Of a stretch of DNA of 32,715 nt, positions 24,398 to 32,715 are shown piece after piece (within the stretch, counting starts at the first letter, position 1; every line of letters starts with the position of its first letter). The stretch covers positions 1 through 32,715 of the forward strand of contig CAYTNY010000019.1 in the NCBI GenBank assembly GCA_964439215.1. The letters run 5' to 3'. Made by a program: the position numbers and the translations under genes. This stretch comes from CAYTNY01 sp964439215. Its GTDB lineage: Bacteria; Oederibacteriota; PGYV01; CAYTNY01. Under the pieces are notes generated by a model, which saw only the letters and a program-made list of their open reading frames with translations, was not told the origin of the DNA and did not search any database.

Positions 24398-25558
24398 ATG
24401 GAATACTCAGAAAGAATTAAGTCATTGCCGCCTTATATTTTTGCGGAAATTGACAAAAAAAAGAAAGCAGCGGTTCTTGCCGGAAGGCCCATTATAAATC
24501 TGGGGATCGGAGACCCTGACAGGCCCACGCCGGAAAGAATAGTGGAATACGCAAAAAAGGCAATTGAAAAACCGGAGAATCATCCGTACCCTATAGGAGG
24601 CGGAAGCGGCGCTTTCAAAGAAAGTATAATAAAATGGATGTACAGGCGTTTTAACGCCGCTCTGAACAAGGATGAAGTGCTTGTTCTTATCGGAGCAAAG
24701 GACGGAATAACACATCTGCCGTTTGCTTATGTAAATAAAGACGACATCGTGCTTATTCCCGATCCCGCGTATCCGGGTTATCAGTCAGCCGCGCTTTTGG
24801 CGGAAGGGAAGCCGTATTTTATGCCTCTTGCCAAAGAAAACGGTTTTCTTCCCGATCTTGACGCAATACCCGAAGATATCTATAAAAAAGCGAAACTGAT
24901 GTTTCTGAATTATCCGAATAATCCGATATCAGCCACCGCGGACAGGGCATTTTATGAAAAAGCCGTTGAAAAAGCAAAAAAATATGATTTTCTTATTGCC
25001 CAGGACAATGCTTATTCGGAAATATATTTTGACGACAATGAAAAACCCATATCTATCCTGGAGATAGAAGGGGCAAAGGATACGGCAATAGAATTTTATT
25101 CCATGTCCAAAACATACAATATGACGGGATGGCGTGTTGCTTTTGCTGTAGGAAACGCAGCGGCGATAAAAGGGCTGCAGACCGTAAAGGAAAATATAGA
25201 TTCCGGCACGTTTACGGCGCTGCAGGAAGTATCTGCATTTGCGCTTGAAAACTGTGATGATGAATCCAAAGAAATCAGGGAGCTTTATAAAAAAAGAGCC
25301 GGGGTTTTTTATGACGGGCTTGTCAAGCTTGGATATAAAGTTCTTGAACCCAAAGCAACGCTGTATCTCTGGTGCGAAGTTCCTGAAGGATATGATTCCA
25401 TGGGCTTTGTGTCAAAAGTTCTTGAAGAAGCGGATATGGTCATAACGCCGGGCATCGGTTTCGGGAAAATGGCGGACAAATATTTCAGAATAGCTCTTAC
25501 GGTTGAAGAGGATGTAATAAAAGAGGCGCTGGGCAGGTTTGAAAAGCTGAAGCTGTAA
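24398..25558 (+). CDS. dapL: LL-diaminopimelate aminotransferase
   Basis: A class I/II PLP aminotransferase of 386 aa. The N-terminal LGIGDPDRPTP motif at 35-44 is characteristic of DapL, which converts tetrahydrodipicolinate to LL-DAP in one step. The PLP Lys is K238 in SMSKTYNMTGWR; NYPNNP at 171-176 and DNAYSEI at 203-209 form the cofactor pocket. Neighbouring dapA, dapB and dapF, and the absence of dapD/dapC/dapE in the operon, support the DapL shortcut. CGGAGG precedes the ATG. AlaC-like aminotransferases are related, so substrate choice is inferred from context. Confidence 0.9.
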   Translation: MEYSERIKSLPPYIFAEIDKKKKAAVLAGRPIINLGIGDPDRPTPERIVEYAKKAIEKPENHPYPIGGGSGAFKESIIKWMYRRFNAALNKDEVLVLIGAKDGITHLPFAYVNKDDIVLIPDPAYPGYQSAALLAEGKPYFMPLAKENGFLPDLDAIPEDIYKKAKLMFLNYPNNPISATADRAFYEKAVEKAKKYDFLIAQDNAYSEIYFDDNEKPISILEIEGAKDTAIEFYSMSKTYNMTGWRVAFAVGNAAAIKGLQTVKENIDSGTFTALQEVSAFALENCDDESKEIRELYKKRAGVFYDGLVKLGYKVLEPKATLYLWCEVPEGYDSMGFVSKVLEEADMVITPGIGFGKMADKYFRIALTVEEDVIKEALGRFEKLKL

Positions 25559-25559
25559 A

Positions 25560-26054
25560 ATGAATAAAGTATATCTTGGACTGGGAACGAACCTCGGAAA
25601 TAAAAAAGAGAATCTGAAAAAATGCATGGATATGCTTCCGGAGAGCGGAGTGCCGGTCCTGAAAAGGTCGTACGTGTACAGAACACAGCCGGTTGGGGAT
25701 AGGCAGCAGCCGTTTTTTCTTAATATGTGCGTTCTCGGGGAGACGCATCTGAAGCCCGGGGAGCTGCTGCGGGCCCTTAAGAAAACAGAGGAAATAATGG
25801 GCAGAAAAAAAGGTCCGAAATGGGGGCCCAGGATTATAGATATTGACATATTGTTTTATAATAATATAATATTTAACAGCAGCGGACTGGTTGTTCCTCA
25901 TCCCGAAATTGTCCGCAGGAGATTTGTGCTTGAGCCTCTTTGTGACATAGCGTCTGATTATGTTCATCCGCAGGCAGGCAAAACCATCAAAACTCTTCTG
26001 GAAGAAGGTGTTTTTGATGAAACGTCGGAAAGAACAGGAGAGATCAATGACTGA
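25560..26054 (+). CDS. folK: 2-amino-4-hydroxy-6-hydroxymethyldihydropteridine pyrophosphokinase (HPPK)
   Basis: FolK transfers pyrophosphate from ATP to hydroxymethyl-dihydropterin in folate synthesis. The 164-aa protein begins KVYLGLGTNLGNKKENL and contains the pterin region (RTQPVG...QQPFFLNM) and the signature PRIIDIDIL with the two Asp that hold magnesium, followed by VVPHPEI. Length is normal. The ATG comes one base after the dapL stop. The 3' end overlaps the deoxynucleoside kinase gene by 8 bp. folB and folP are not in the window. Confidence 0.95.
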   Translation: MNKVYLGLGTNLGNKKENLKKCMDMLPESGVPVLKRSYVYRTQPVGDRQQPFFLNMCVLGETHLKPGELLRALKKTEEIMGRKKGPKWGPRIIDIDILFYNNIIFNSSGLVVPHPEIVRRRFVLEPLCDIASDYVHPQAGKTIKTLLEEGVFDETSERTGEIND

Positions 26055-26694
26055 CCGTCATTATATTGCAATAGAGGGTGTTTTAGGCGTCGGCAAATCA
26101 ACATTCGCGAAAAAATTAGCCGCTGACCTGAAAGCAAAACTTGTTCTTGAACAGGTTGACAATAATCCGTTTTTGGAGCGGTTTTACAGGGATATGGACG
26201 GCTTTGCCCTGCAGACACAGCTGTTTTTTCTTTTAAACAGGGCCAAACAGCAGGAGCCGCTTAAACAGATGGATCTGTTTGAGTCTAAAATAGTGTCGGA
26301 TTATCTTATAGACAAGGACCGTATTTTTGCTTATGTTACGCTTGAAGAAAATGAGCTCAATCTTTATGAAAAGATATACAAGGCGGTTGTTGATGAGGGC
26401 GGACTGCTGAAGCCTGATCTTGTTGTCTATCTTCAGGCGGGTACGGATGTCCTGATGGAGCGCATAAAAAAACGCGGAAGGAAATTTGAAAAAACAATCT
26501 CAAAGGATTATATTCATGAAATTTCCGAGGCTTACAATTATTTCTTTTCGCATTATTCAAAATCAGTGCCGCTTGTTATCGTGAATACGGATGAAGTTGA
26601 TTTTGAAAAAGATGAAACCGCATACAAAATGATACGGGATTATATATTATCGGTTAAGGGCGGAACCAATTATTATACGCCGAGGACGGACTGA
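26047..26694 (+). CDS. Deoxynucleoside kinase (deoxyguanosine/deoxyadenosine kinase family)
   Basis: A 215-aa kinase that phosphorylates deoxynucleosides for salvage. I start at ATG 26047 because GGAG is 6 nt upstream and the protein then opens directly on MTDRHYIAIEG; longer in-frame starts lie inside folK. The P-loop GVLGVGKS is at 11-18, followed by an ALQTQLFFLLNRAKQ region and ESKIVSDYLIDKDRIFA, which resembles the DRS-type catalytic segment of this family. An Arg-rich lid (IKKRGRKFE) follows. The order folK-dNK-panB is met in several phyla. Substrate preference cannot be set by eye. Confidence 0.88.
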   Translation: MTDRHYIAIEGVLGVGKSTFAKKLAADLKAKLVLEQVDNNPFLERFYRDMDGFALQTQLFFLLNRAKQQEPLKQMDLFESKIVSDYLIDKDRIFAYVTLEENELNLYEKIYKAVVDEGGLLKPDLVVYLQAGTDVLMERIKKRGRKFEKTISKDYIHEISEAYNYFFSHYSKSVPLVIVNTDEVDFEKDETAYKMIRDYILSVKGGTNYYTPRTD

Positions 26695-26695
26695 T

Positions 26696-27484
26696 ATGAA
26701 CGGCATTAACACGGTGAAAAAGACAAAAGGCGCGGGCAGGATAGTTATGCTTACCGCTTACGAGTATCTTACGGCCTCTTATTTGAACAAAGCCGGGGTT
26801 GATCTGATACTTGTGGGTGATTCCGCGGGCATGGTATTCAGCGGGTATGAAAATACGCTGCCTGTTACTGTTGAGGAGATAATTTATCACACAAAAGCGG
26901 TAAAGAAAGGAGCGGGGCGCACGCCTGTTGTTTCTGATATGCCTTTTATGTCTTATCAGGCAGGCATCGGGGATGCGAAAAAGAATGCGGGCAGGATAAT
27001 TAAAGAATCAGGCGCGGATGCGGTAAAGCTGGAAGGCGGCGCGGCAATAATTTCCCAGGTAAAGGCGGTTGTATCCATGGGAATTCCGGTTATGGGGCAT
27101 ATAGGCACTCAGCCGCAGTCAGTGAAGCAATACGGCGGTTATCCTGTTTCCGGAGCGGCTGAGGATGATAAAAAGCGGCTTGTACAGGACGCGCTGGCGC
27201 TTGAAAAAGCGGGCGTTTTTGCCATAGTGGCGGAAAAGACGGCTTCAAAAGCAGCGAAAGAAATCACAAAAGCGGTATCAGTGCCGGTGATCGGCATCGG
27301 TTCCGGGCCGCACTGCGACGGGCAGGTGCTTGTGACCCAGGATCTGCTGGGTGCTTTTCAGGATTTCAAGCCGTCATTTGTAAAAAGATATGAAAATACG
27401 GCGGTTAAATCGGAAAAAGCTTTAAAGGCATTTATAAACGATGTGAAAAACAGGAAATATCCTTCAAAGAAATATTATTTTTAA
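26696..27484 (+). CDS. panB: 3-methyl-2-oxobutanoate hydroxymethyltransferase
   Basis: PanB makes ketopantoate from ketoisovalerate and methylene-tetrahydrofolate, the first committed step to pantothenate. The 262-aa TIM barrel has MLTAYEY at 18-24, the metal Asp D42 in VGDSAGM, D81 in SDMPFMSY, K111 in VKLEGG, and GHIGTQPQSV at 134-143. The catalytic Glu is kept at 180, but the usual ECVP around it reads AEKTAS here. The C-terminal GIGSG..CDGQVLV and FVKRY signatures are normal. It starts one base after the kinase stop. Its cofactor need links it to the adjacent folate gene. Confidence 0.95.
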   Translation: MNGINTVKKTKGAGRIVMLTAYEYLTASYLNKAGVDLILVGDSAGMVFSGYENTLPVTVEEIIYHTKAVKKGAGRTPVVSDMPFMSYQAGIGDAKKNAGRIIKESGADAVKLEGGAAIISQVKAVVSMGIPVMGHIGTQPQSVKQYGGYPVSGAAEDDKKRLVQDALALEKAGVFAIVAEKTASKAAKEITKAVSVPVIGIGSGPHCDGQVLVTQDLLGAFQDFKPSFVKRYENTAVKSEKALKAFINDVKNRKYPSKKYYF

Positions 27485-27497
27485 GGCGGTTGAACAG

Positions 27498-28364
27498 ATG
27501 AAAATTATAAGATCCATACAGGAAATGGCGGATTTTGCGGCGGACCTGAACCTGTCAAAAGCAAAGAAAAACAGGAGTATTGGTTTTGTGCCGACAATGG
27601 GCAGCCTTCACAGCGGACATATGTCGCTTGTGGAAAACAGCGCGGCTGAGAACGCGAATACAATCGTAAGCATATTTGTAAATCCCGTTCAGTTTGAGAA
27701 AGACGGGGATTTTGAAAGTTATCCGCGCGATGAAAAGGCAGATATAGACCGGCTGGAAAAAGACGGCAAAACAAAATGTGTTTTTATTCCTTCATATGAA
27801 GATATGTATCCCGAAGGATACGCGTCTTTTGTGGAGGTTATGAATAATATGACTTCGGTTTTGTGCGGCGCTTCAAGGCCGGGGCATTTCAGAGGCGTTG
27901 CGACGGTTGTCTCGAAATTTCTGAACATACTAAATCCGGATGTATTGTATCTCGGGCAAAAGGATATGCAGCAGGCCGCAATAATAAAAAAAATGATTCA
28001 GGATTTAAATTTCGGAGTACGGGTTTCTGTCTGTCCTATTGTAAGGGAAAAAGACGGGCTGGCTTTAAGTTCGCGGAACAAACTTCTTACCCCGGAAGAA
28101 AGAGAAACAGCTCCGGTTCTCTATAGAGCGATACAGGTTGCGGAGAGCATGATAGAGCTCGGCGAAAAATCCCCCGGAGTAATAATAAAAGAAATGATAA
28201 GAAAAATAAAGGAAGCTAAAGCGGAGATTGATTATGTGGATATAGTTGATTCCCGCACATTTGAGAAAAAAAATGTTTTGAGCGGAGAGGTTCTGATAGC
28301 GGCCGCGGTATATATAGGGAAAATCAGGCTCATAGACAATTCTGTTGTAACTGTGGAAGAGTAA
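27498..28364 (+). CDS. panC: Pantothenate synthetase
   Basis: PanC joins pantoate and beta-alanine with ATP. The 288-aa protein has the nucleotide-binding PTMGSLHSGH at 32-41 (HIGH-type), the FVNPVQF region, PSYEDMYPEG, RPGHFRGVATVV, and the KMSKS-like LSSRN loop. All are normal for the family. The start follows panB by 13 bp with AAGGCGG upstream. The ketopantoate reductase gene (panE) is not in this window, so that step must be encoded elsewhere. Confidence 0.97.
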   Translation: MKIIRSIQEMADFAADLNLSKAKKNRSIGFVPTMGSLHSGHMSLVENSAAENANTIVSIFVNPVQFEKDGDFESYPRDEKADIDRLEKDGKTKCVFIPSYEDMYPEGYASFVEVMNNMTSVLCGASRPGHFRGVATVVSKFLNILNPDVLYLGQKDMQQAAIIKKMIQDLNFGVRVSVCPIVREKDGLALSSRNKLLTPEERETAPVLYRAIQVAESMIELGEKSPGVIIKEMIRKIKEAKAEIDYVDIVDSRTFEKKNVLSGEVLIAAAVYIGKIRLIDNSVVTVEE

Positions 28365-28406
28365 AAATATAATTGTATATTTGAAGCCGGATAACGGAGG
28401 AAAAAA

Positions 28407-28769
28407 ATGATAATTGAAATGCTGAAAGCAAAGATTCACAGAGCGGCGGTCACGCAGACAGAACTGCATTACGAGGGCAGCATAACCATTGACGAGGCCC
28501 TGCTTGAGAAAACAGGAATCAGGGTTTTTGAAAAAGTTTATATTTATAACATTGACAACGGCGCGAGATTTGAAACATATGTGATTAAAGGCAGGAAAAA
28601 CGCGGGGGACATATGCCTTAACGGCGCCGCGGCAAGGCTTGCGGAAAAAGGCGACCGGATAATAATCGCGGCTTATTGCGCGCTTTCGGAAGATGAAGCG
28701 GAAAAATTCAAACCTTCCATAATAGTTCTTGACGCAAAGAATAAGATCAAAAAAACAGGGAGAAAATGA
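28407..28769 (+). CDS. panD: Aspartate 1-decarboxylase proenzyme
   Basis: PanD makes beta-alanine from aspartate. It is a pyruvoyl enzyme that cuts itself between G24 and S25 in HYEGSITID; both residues and the MLKAKIHRAAVTQ start are present, as is the ICLNGAAARLAEKGD segment. At 120 aa the length is normal. CGGAGG lies 7 nt before the ATG. The 42-bp gap after panC includes an A/T-rich inverted repeat (28366-28381) of unknown meaning. The next gene starts one base after the panD stop. Confidence 0.97.
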   Translation: MIIEMLKAKIHRAAVTQTELHYEGSITIDEALLEKTGIRVFEKVYIYNIDNGARFETYVIKGRKNAGDICLNGAAARLAEKGDRIIIAAYCALSEDEAEKFKPSIIVLDAKNKIKKTGRK

Positions 28770-28770
28770 A

Positions 28771-29652
28771 ATGGCAAAAAATACAAACAAAAGCAAAAAA
28801 GAGATTAAACCCGCGTTTTTGCACAAACGCGCCAAAAGAAAAAAGAAACTCGGTATAATAGGCTGCGGGGCAATAGGCCGCGAAATAGCCGGGGCCATAG
28901 ATAAAGGCGATATAGACGTGAATTTTTACGGGTGTCATGACCTGAAAAAAGAGAATTTTAATGTACTGGCCGGAAAACTTAAGAACATCAGGAAACCGAG
29001 GTTTTTTGATACAAATACTGAACTTATAAAAAAATGCGATCTGATAGTGGAGTGCGCCTCAAAAGACTCGGTTAAAGAAATATTTGAAAAGATAATAAAA
29101 TTTGAAAAAGATGTTATGTTTTTAAGCGTGGGCGGGGTTCTGGCCAATATGGACCTTTTTGAGGAAGCCAAGGAGAAAATGATAGACGTTTATATTCCCT
29201 CCGGAGCGGTTATAGGGCTGGACGGACTGGAAGCGGCAAAATACAAAGGGCTTAAAAAAGTGACTCTTGTGACGAGGAAACCGCCGGCAGGGTTTAAAGG
29301 AGTGAAATACCTGAAAGACAGGAATATAGATGTTGACAGCATAAAGACAGAAACTGTTGTGTTTGACGGGAATGCGCGGGATGCGGTTGAGGATTTTCCC
29401 GCGAATATAAATGTCGCGGCGACTTTAAGCATTGCCGGGATCGGGGCCAAAGACACAAATGTAAAAATCATAATAGATCCGTTTACCAGGGTGAATATCC
29501 ACGAAATAATTGTGGAAGGGGAATTCGGAAGGTTTAAAGCGATAACAGAGAATATGCCTTCGCCTAATAACCCCAAAACAAGCTATCTCACGGCGCTTTC
29601 TACAATCGTTATGCTGAAAGGAATCGTTGAACCGATTCATATAGGCACTTAA
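28771..29652 (+). CDS. nadX: L-aspartate dehydrogenase, NadX type
   Basis: A 293-aa NAD(P)-dependent aspartate dehydrogenase, producing iminoaspartate for NAD synthesis. I start at ATG 28771, with AGGGAGA upstream; the longer in-frame TTG start overlaps panD. After a basic leader of about 26 residues (longer than the compact family form) it has the Rossmann motif GCGAIG at 31-36, VECASK, SVGGVLA, PSGAVIGLDGLEA and the catalytic-type His in DPFTRVNIHEI. The domain order fits NadX. nadA and nadC are not here, so use in NAD synthesis is inferred. It sits one base after panD, which draws on the same substrate, aspartate. Confidence 0.88.
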   Translation: MAKNTNKSKKEIKPAFLHKRAKRKKKLGIIGCGAIGREIAGAIDKGDIDVNFYGCHDLKKENFNVLAGKLKNIRKPRFFDTNTELIKKCDLIVECASKDSVKEIFEKIIKFEKDVMFLSVGGVLANMDLFEEAKEKMIDVYIPSGAVIGLDGLEAAKYKGLKKVTLVTRKPPAGFKGVKYLKDRNIDVDSIKTETVVFDGNARDAVEDFPANINVAATLSIAGIGAKDTNVKIIIDPFTRVNIHEIIVEGEFGRFKAITENMPSPNNPKTSYLTALSTIVMLKGIVEPIHIGT

Positions 29653-29672
29653 AAATAAGGGAGGGGGCTGCA

Positions 29673-32648
29673 GTGGTTCTTTATGCGGACGGTTCGGAAA
29701 AAAGACAAGAACGCGCCGTAAATTATATTTTTGCGGCGGCAGTGATAACCGCCATAATAATATTTTCGTTTTTCCTGTCTTATTTTTTCAGAGCTGAAAA
29801 TACAAGGATTTTTTATGATTCGCTGGTTGAAAATCTTGTTGAGAAACTGGAAAACCGTTATTTTGCAAAATATCAAAAAGCATCGGTTAAGCTTGCCGAA
29901 AGCCCTTATATTATTGACACTCTGAATGGTTCGCGTGCCGCGGAAAAAAAATCGCAGATCGTTATAAATTCATTAAAGGAAAATCTTGAAGCTGATATTA
30001 TATATATAATGGATCCAAACGGGGATGTTATAAGCTCCACTGAATTTGAAGGGGTCAGCCTGAAAGACGAAAATTATGCGTTTCGCCCCTATTTTACGGA
30101 GGCGATTGAAGGCGGGGCCGTTGTTTATCCGGCGGTCGGCGTTACAACGGGGAAAAGAGGGATTTATTTTTCCGCGCCGGTTAAAAAGTCCGGGGAAATA
30201 AAGGGGGCGGCGGTGATTAAAGCGGGGCTCTTAAGCATAGACAGGATACTGGAGGAGATTTCCGCGCCGTCAGTTCTCATATCGCCGGAAGGAATTATTT
30301 TTGCGTCAAACAGAGAAGAATTTATGTTCAGGTCTCTTCATGAAATAGGAGAAAAGGAACTTATGCGGCTGAATCAGGACCGGCAGTTTGCGGGAATTGA
30401 GATTGAACCGCTTTCAGCGGGAGGGCGCGGAGTTGTGATGGACGGCGTTCGTTTCCGGCAGCTGGAGCGCAGTTTTCCGATAGAGGGCTGGAAGGTTGTG
30501 TGTTTTTACAATCCTGAATTTCTTTTGCCCCTTACATCACTGCAGAAAAAAATGATTCTGGCGGTCAGCGGAATAATCGGGCTTATAATTATGCTTGCGG
30601 GCCTGAGTGTTTTTTCTCTGAAAAGAAAAAAATACGCAGAAAAACGTATTGTTGAAAATGAAAAAAACCTCAGAAATATACTCAATACGACTTCCGAAGG
30701 ATTTGTTCAGCTCAATAAAAAAAATATAATGGTTGATGTTAATCCGGCGCTGTCTTATATGACGGGGTATTCGAAAAAAGAACTTTTGGGAGAACCGTTT
30801 TCCTTTATTGCCCGGTCCGGTGCACTGGATTTAGCTCCTTTGTTTTCCCCGGAAAGCGGGCGCGGCAGGTATCTGAAGATTCCCAGAGAGGATATTCTGA
30901 AAGGAAAGAACGGAAAATCGGTTTATGTAATGATAAGCGCCACATCGCTGTCCCGGCCGGGAGGCGGCTGCTGCGGAGCCTTTGCTCTTATTACCGATAT
31001 AAGTGTTCTAAAGGATATACAGCATTCCATAAAATACAGGCTTGAATTTGAGGAATTGGCAGCTCAGATTTCCGCTGATTTTATAAATATTTCCATTGAC
31101 GAGCTTGATAAAGGCATTGAAAGAGGGCTTATGGATGTGGCGATGTTCGCTGATGCCGTGAGAGGGGATGTCCTGGAGTTTTCAGATAAAGAAAACACTG
31201 TTTCAATAACGCATGAATGGTGCGAAAGCAGTGCTCTGGCAAAAAAAGAAAAACTTCAGAACGAAGATGCCGGAGAATATGAATACTATATAAAACTTAT
31301 GCGCCTTAACAAAGACTCTTCAATTGCCGCGGGGAAAAAAGAAGATCTGCCGGGATTTGAAAAGATGGATAAGGCGGATTTTATTCCTTTTATTTTTGTT
31401 CCCATGTACAGGGAAGGCAGGCTTACGGGAGGAATAGGTTTTTACGGGGAACAGGGCAGCGAAAAAGAATGGCCGCCGGATCTTGTTCTCCTTATGAAAC
31501 TTGCCGCGAATATTATCAGCAATGCCCTTGACCGCAAGCAAAAAGAAGGAGAGCTGCGCAGAAATGAAGAGAAGTTCAGAAATCTGTCAAATGAGATTAC
31601 GGACGGCGTGGCGGTGTCGGTGGACGGGAAGTTTGTCTGGGCAAACAAGGCTTTTGGCGGAATTACGGGATACGGCATAAAAGAGCTGGCGGGAAAAGAT
31701 GCGGGGATTTTTCTGAAAGATGAAAATGAACGCTTGAAATTTGAGAAAAACAGGAAGTCGGCGCTGAATAAAGGCGCGGATGGGAATTTTGATGTGCTGA
31801 ATGCGGTTACAAAAAACGGAGAGAAGATAATACTGGAGTCAGGCGTAAAAAAGATACGTTTTGAAGGCGAAAACGCGGTTCAGATCGTTATAAGAAACAT
31901 AACAGGGAGAGTGGAAGACGAGCAAAAGCTGAAAGAAGCGCTTGAGGAGCTGAAACATTCAAACGAGGAGCTTGAGCAGTTTGCTTATATTGCGTCGCAT
32001 GATTTAAAAGAGCCGCTCAGAATGGTTTCCAGCTATGTGAAGCTTCTGCAGAAAAGATATAAAGGAAAACTGGACGATGACGCGGATGATTTCATAGAAT
32101 TTGCCGTTTCAGGCGCGGAAAGAATGGCAGAACTGATAAATGACCTTTTGGAGTATTCGCGGGTAGGCGTAAAAGGCGCGGAGTTTGAACCTGTGGATAT
32201 GAGGGATATAATAGATGAAGCGCTTATGAACCTGAAAGTGAAGATAACTGAAGCGGATGCGGAAATAAAGGTAAAAGGCAGTTTCCCGGAGGCTGCCGGA
32301 GACCGTTACCAGTTATGCCAGGTGGTGCAGAACCTGGTAATGAATGCCCTGAAGTTTACGCCGCAGGGAAGACAGCCTGTTATTGAAATTGAAGGAAGTG
32401 AAAAGAACGGAGAATGCGCCGTAAGCGTGAAGGACAACGGCATAGGCATTTCAAAAGATTATTTTGACAAAATTTTTGTGATTTTTCAGCAGCTGCACAC
32501 AAAAGACGAATACCCCGGAACAGGAATAGGGCTTGCCGTATGCAGAAAGATAATTGAAAGGCACAGCGGCAGGATTTGGGTGGAGTCCGAAGGAGAAGGA
32601 AAAGGCAGTGCTTTTATATTTACGCTGCCAAAGAATAAAAACGCATAA
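29673..32648 (+). CDS. Membrane sensor histidine kinase (extracytoplasmic sensor, PAS, GAF-like, PAS, HisKA, HATPase)
   Basis: A 991-aa kinase with a GTG start preceded by GGGAGGGGG. Membrane segments at about 18-40 and 292-316 flank an extracytoplasmic sensor domain of the double Cache type (about 40-290; YIMDPNGDVISS and GIYFSAPV). Then follow a PAS domain (about 330-448), a GAF-like region (about 460-622), a second PAS (about 630-750) and the kinase core. The phospho-accepting His is H776 in SHDLKEPLR, the N box is around NALKF (891), G1 is DNGIG (921-925) and G2 is GTGIGLAV (949-956). No receiver domain or partner response regulator is visible, so it is an orphan within the window. Confidence 0.94.
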   Translation: MVLYADGSEKRQERAVNYIFAAAVITAIIIFSFFLSYFFRAENTRIFYDSLVENLVEKLENRYFAKYQKASVKLAESPYIIDTLNGSRAAEKKSQIVINSLKENLEADIIYIMDPNGDVISSTEFEGVSLKDENYAFRPYFTEAIEGGAVVYPAVGVTTGKRGIYFSAPVKKSGEIKGAAVIKAGLLSIDRILEEISAPSVLISPEGIIFASNREEFMFRSLHEIGEKELMRLNQDRQFAGIEIEPLSAGGRGVVMDGVRFRQLERSFPIEGWKVVCFYNPEFLLPLTSLQKKMILAVSGIIGLIIMLAGLSVFSLKRKKYAEKRIVENEKNLRNILNTTSEGFVQLNKKNIMVDVNPALSYMTGYSKKELLGEPFSFIARSGALDLAPLFSPESGRGRYLKIPREDILKGKNGKSVYVMISATSLSRPGGGCCGAFALITDISVLKDIQHSIKYRLEFEELAAQISADFINISIDELDKGIERGLMDVAMFADAVRGDVLEFSDKENTVSITHEWCESSALAKKEKLQNEDAGEYEYYIKLMRLNKDSSIAAGKKEDLPGFEKMDKADFIPFIFVPMYREGRLTGGIGFYGEQGSEKEWPPDLVLLMKLAANIISNALDRKQKEGELRRNEEKFRNLSNEITDGVAVSVDGKFVWANKAFGGITGYGIKELAGKDAGIFLKDENERLKFEKNRKSALNKGADGNFDVLNAVTKNGEKIILESGVKKIRFEGENAVQIVIRNITGRVEDEQKLKEALEELKHSNEELEQFAYIASHDLKEPLRMVSSYVKLLQKRYKGKLDDDADDFIEFAVSGAERMAELINDLLEYSRVGVKGAEFEPVDMRDIIDEALMNLKVKITEADAEIKVKGSFPEAAGDRYQLCQVVQNLVMNALKFTPQGRQPVIEIEGSEKNGECAVSVKDNGIGISKDYFDKIFVIFQQLHTKDEYPGTGIGLAVCRKIIERHSGRIWVESEGEGKGSAFIFTLPKNKNA

Positions 32649-32683
32649 CGCGGATTACGGGAATCAGAAAAAAACCGTATAAT

Positions 32684-32715
32684 AGTTCAAAGATAGAACA
32701 GTTCAAAGTTCAAAG
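32684..32715. repeat. GTTCAAA-type short repeat at right edge
   Basis: AGTTCAAAG at 32684-32692 is followed by GAACAGTTCAAAGTTCAAAG at 32696-32715, running to the last base. It matches the repeat at 1-20 nearly exactly. The 35 bp between the kinase stop and the repeat hold nothing else recognisable. Confidence 0.75.

Noticed and set aside
28366..28381. A/T inverted repeat before panD as a promoter or operator
   Set aside because: Arms are only 6 bp of A/T with no -35 partner; chance is likely in such sequence.
28065..28898. Long - strand open frame (277 aa) opposite panC/panD
   Set aside because: Both + strand genes have full catalytic motifs; no support for the antisense frame.
1..32715. 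Circular element suggested by matching repeats at both edges
   Set aside because: Core chromosomal genes (pheT, prfB, dap, pan) and the short, low-complexity nature of the match make an assembly break at a dispersed repeat more likely.

Overview
The window is a gene-dense bacterial chromosome fragment of moderate GC content, with A-rich Shine-Dalgarno (SD) spacers, many 1-14 bp gene overlaps, and GTG/TTG starts alongside ATG. I see no tRNA, rRNA, CRISPR array, transposase or phage gene. The flagellar type III export set (FlhB, FlhA, FlhF, FlhG, FliA, FapA, FliK, FlhX), a DapL-type lysine branch and bacterial PheT/RF2 show a motile, diderm-type or deep-branching bacterium. The gene set and the GTTCAAA repeats at both ends resemble uncultured candidate-phylum genomes assembled from metagenomes. 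The phylum cannot be fixed from this sequence alone.

Layout. (1) 1-113: GTTCAAA-type tandem repeat at the left edge. (2) 114-12674, + strand: flagellar operon in the order flhB, flhA, flhF, flhG, PilZ protein, small membrane protein, fliA, fapA, two uncharacterised proteins, fliK, flhX. (3) 12820-13995, +: lipoprotein with seven propeller-like repeats. (4) 14037-17188, - strand: pheT, a ZapB-like coiled coil and zapA, expressed from a near-consensus sigma-70 promoter; pheS is absent. (5) 17566-19349, +: prfB with its programmed +1 frameshift, overlapping an unknown gene. The two intergenic spacers around this pair hold inverted copies of one repeat family. (6) 19651-25558, +: lysine/meso-DAP genes lysA, dapF, dapA, dapB, an FAH-family hydrolase and dapL. 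(7) 25560-29652, +: cofactor genes folK, deoxynucleoside kinase, panB, panC, panD and an aspartate dehydrogenase (nadX type). (8) 29673-32648, +: a large membrane hybrid-sensor-like histidine kinase without receiver domain, then the GTTCAAA repeat again at the right edge.

How the genes fit together. Block 2 covers export-gate assembly (FlhA/FlhB), pole and number control (FlhF/FlhG), late-gene transcription (FliA), hook-length and substrate-switch control (FliK, FlhB/FlhX) and c-di-GMP input (PilZ). Blocks 6-7 form a co-directional biosynthetic run centred on aspartate: the DAP pathway, beta-alanine for pantothenate, and iminoaspartate for NAD. Block 4 pairs translation with Z-ring accessory proteins.

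Nothing here is clearly a new molecular machine. The observations I would follow first are the inverted intergenic repeat family around prfB, the unknown gene translationally coupled to prfB, the unusual SD-like element at the prfB frameshift site, and the FAH hydrolase inside the dap operon.
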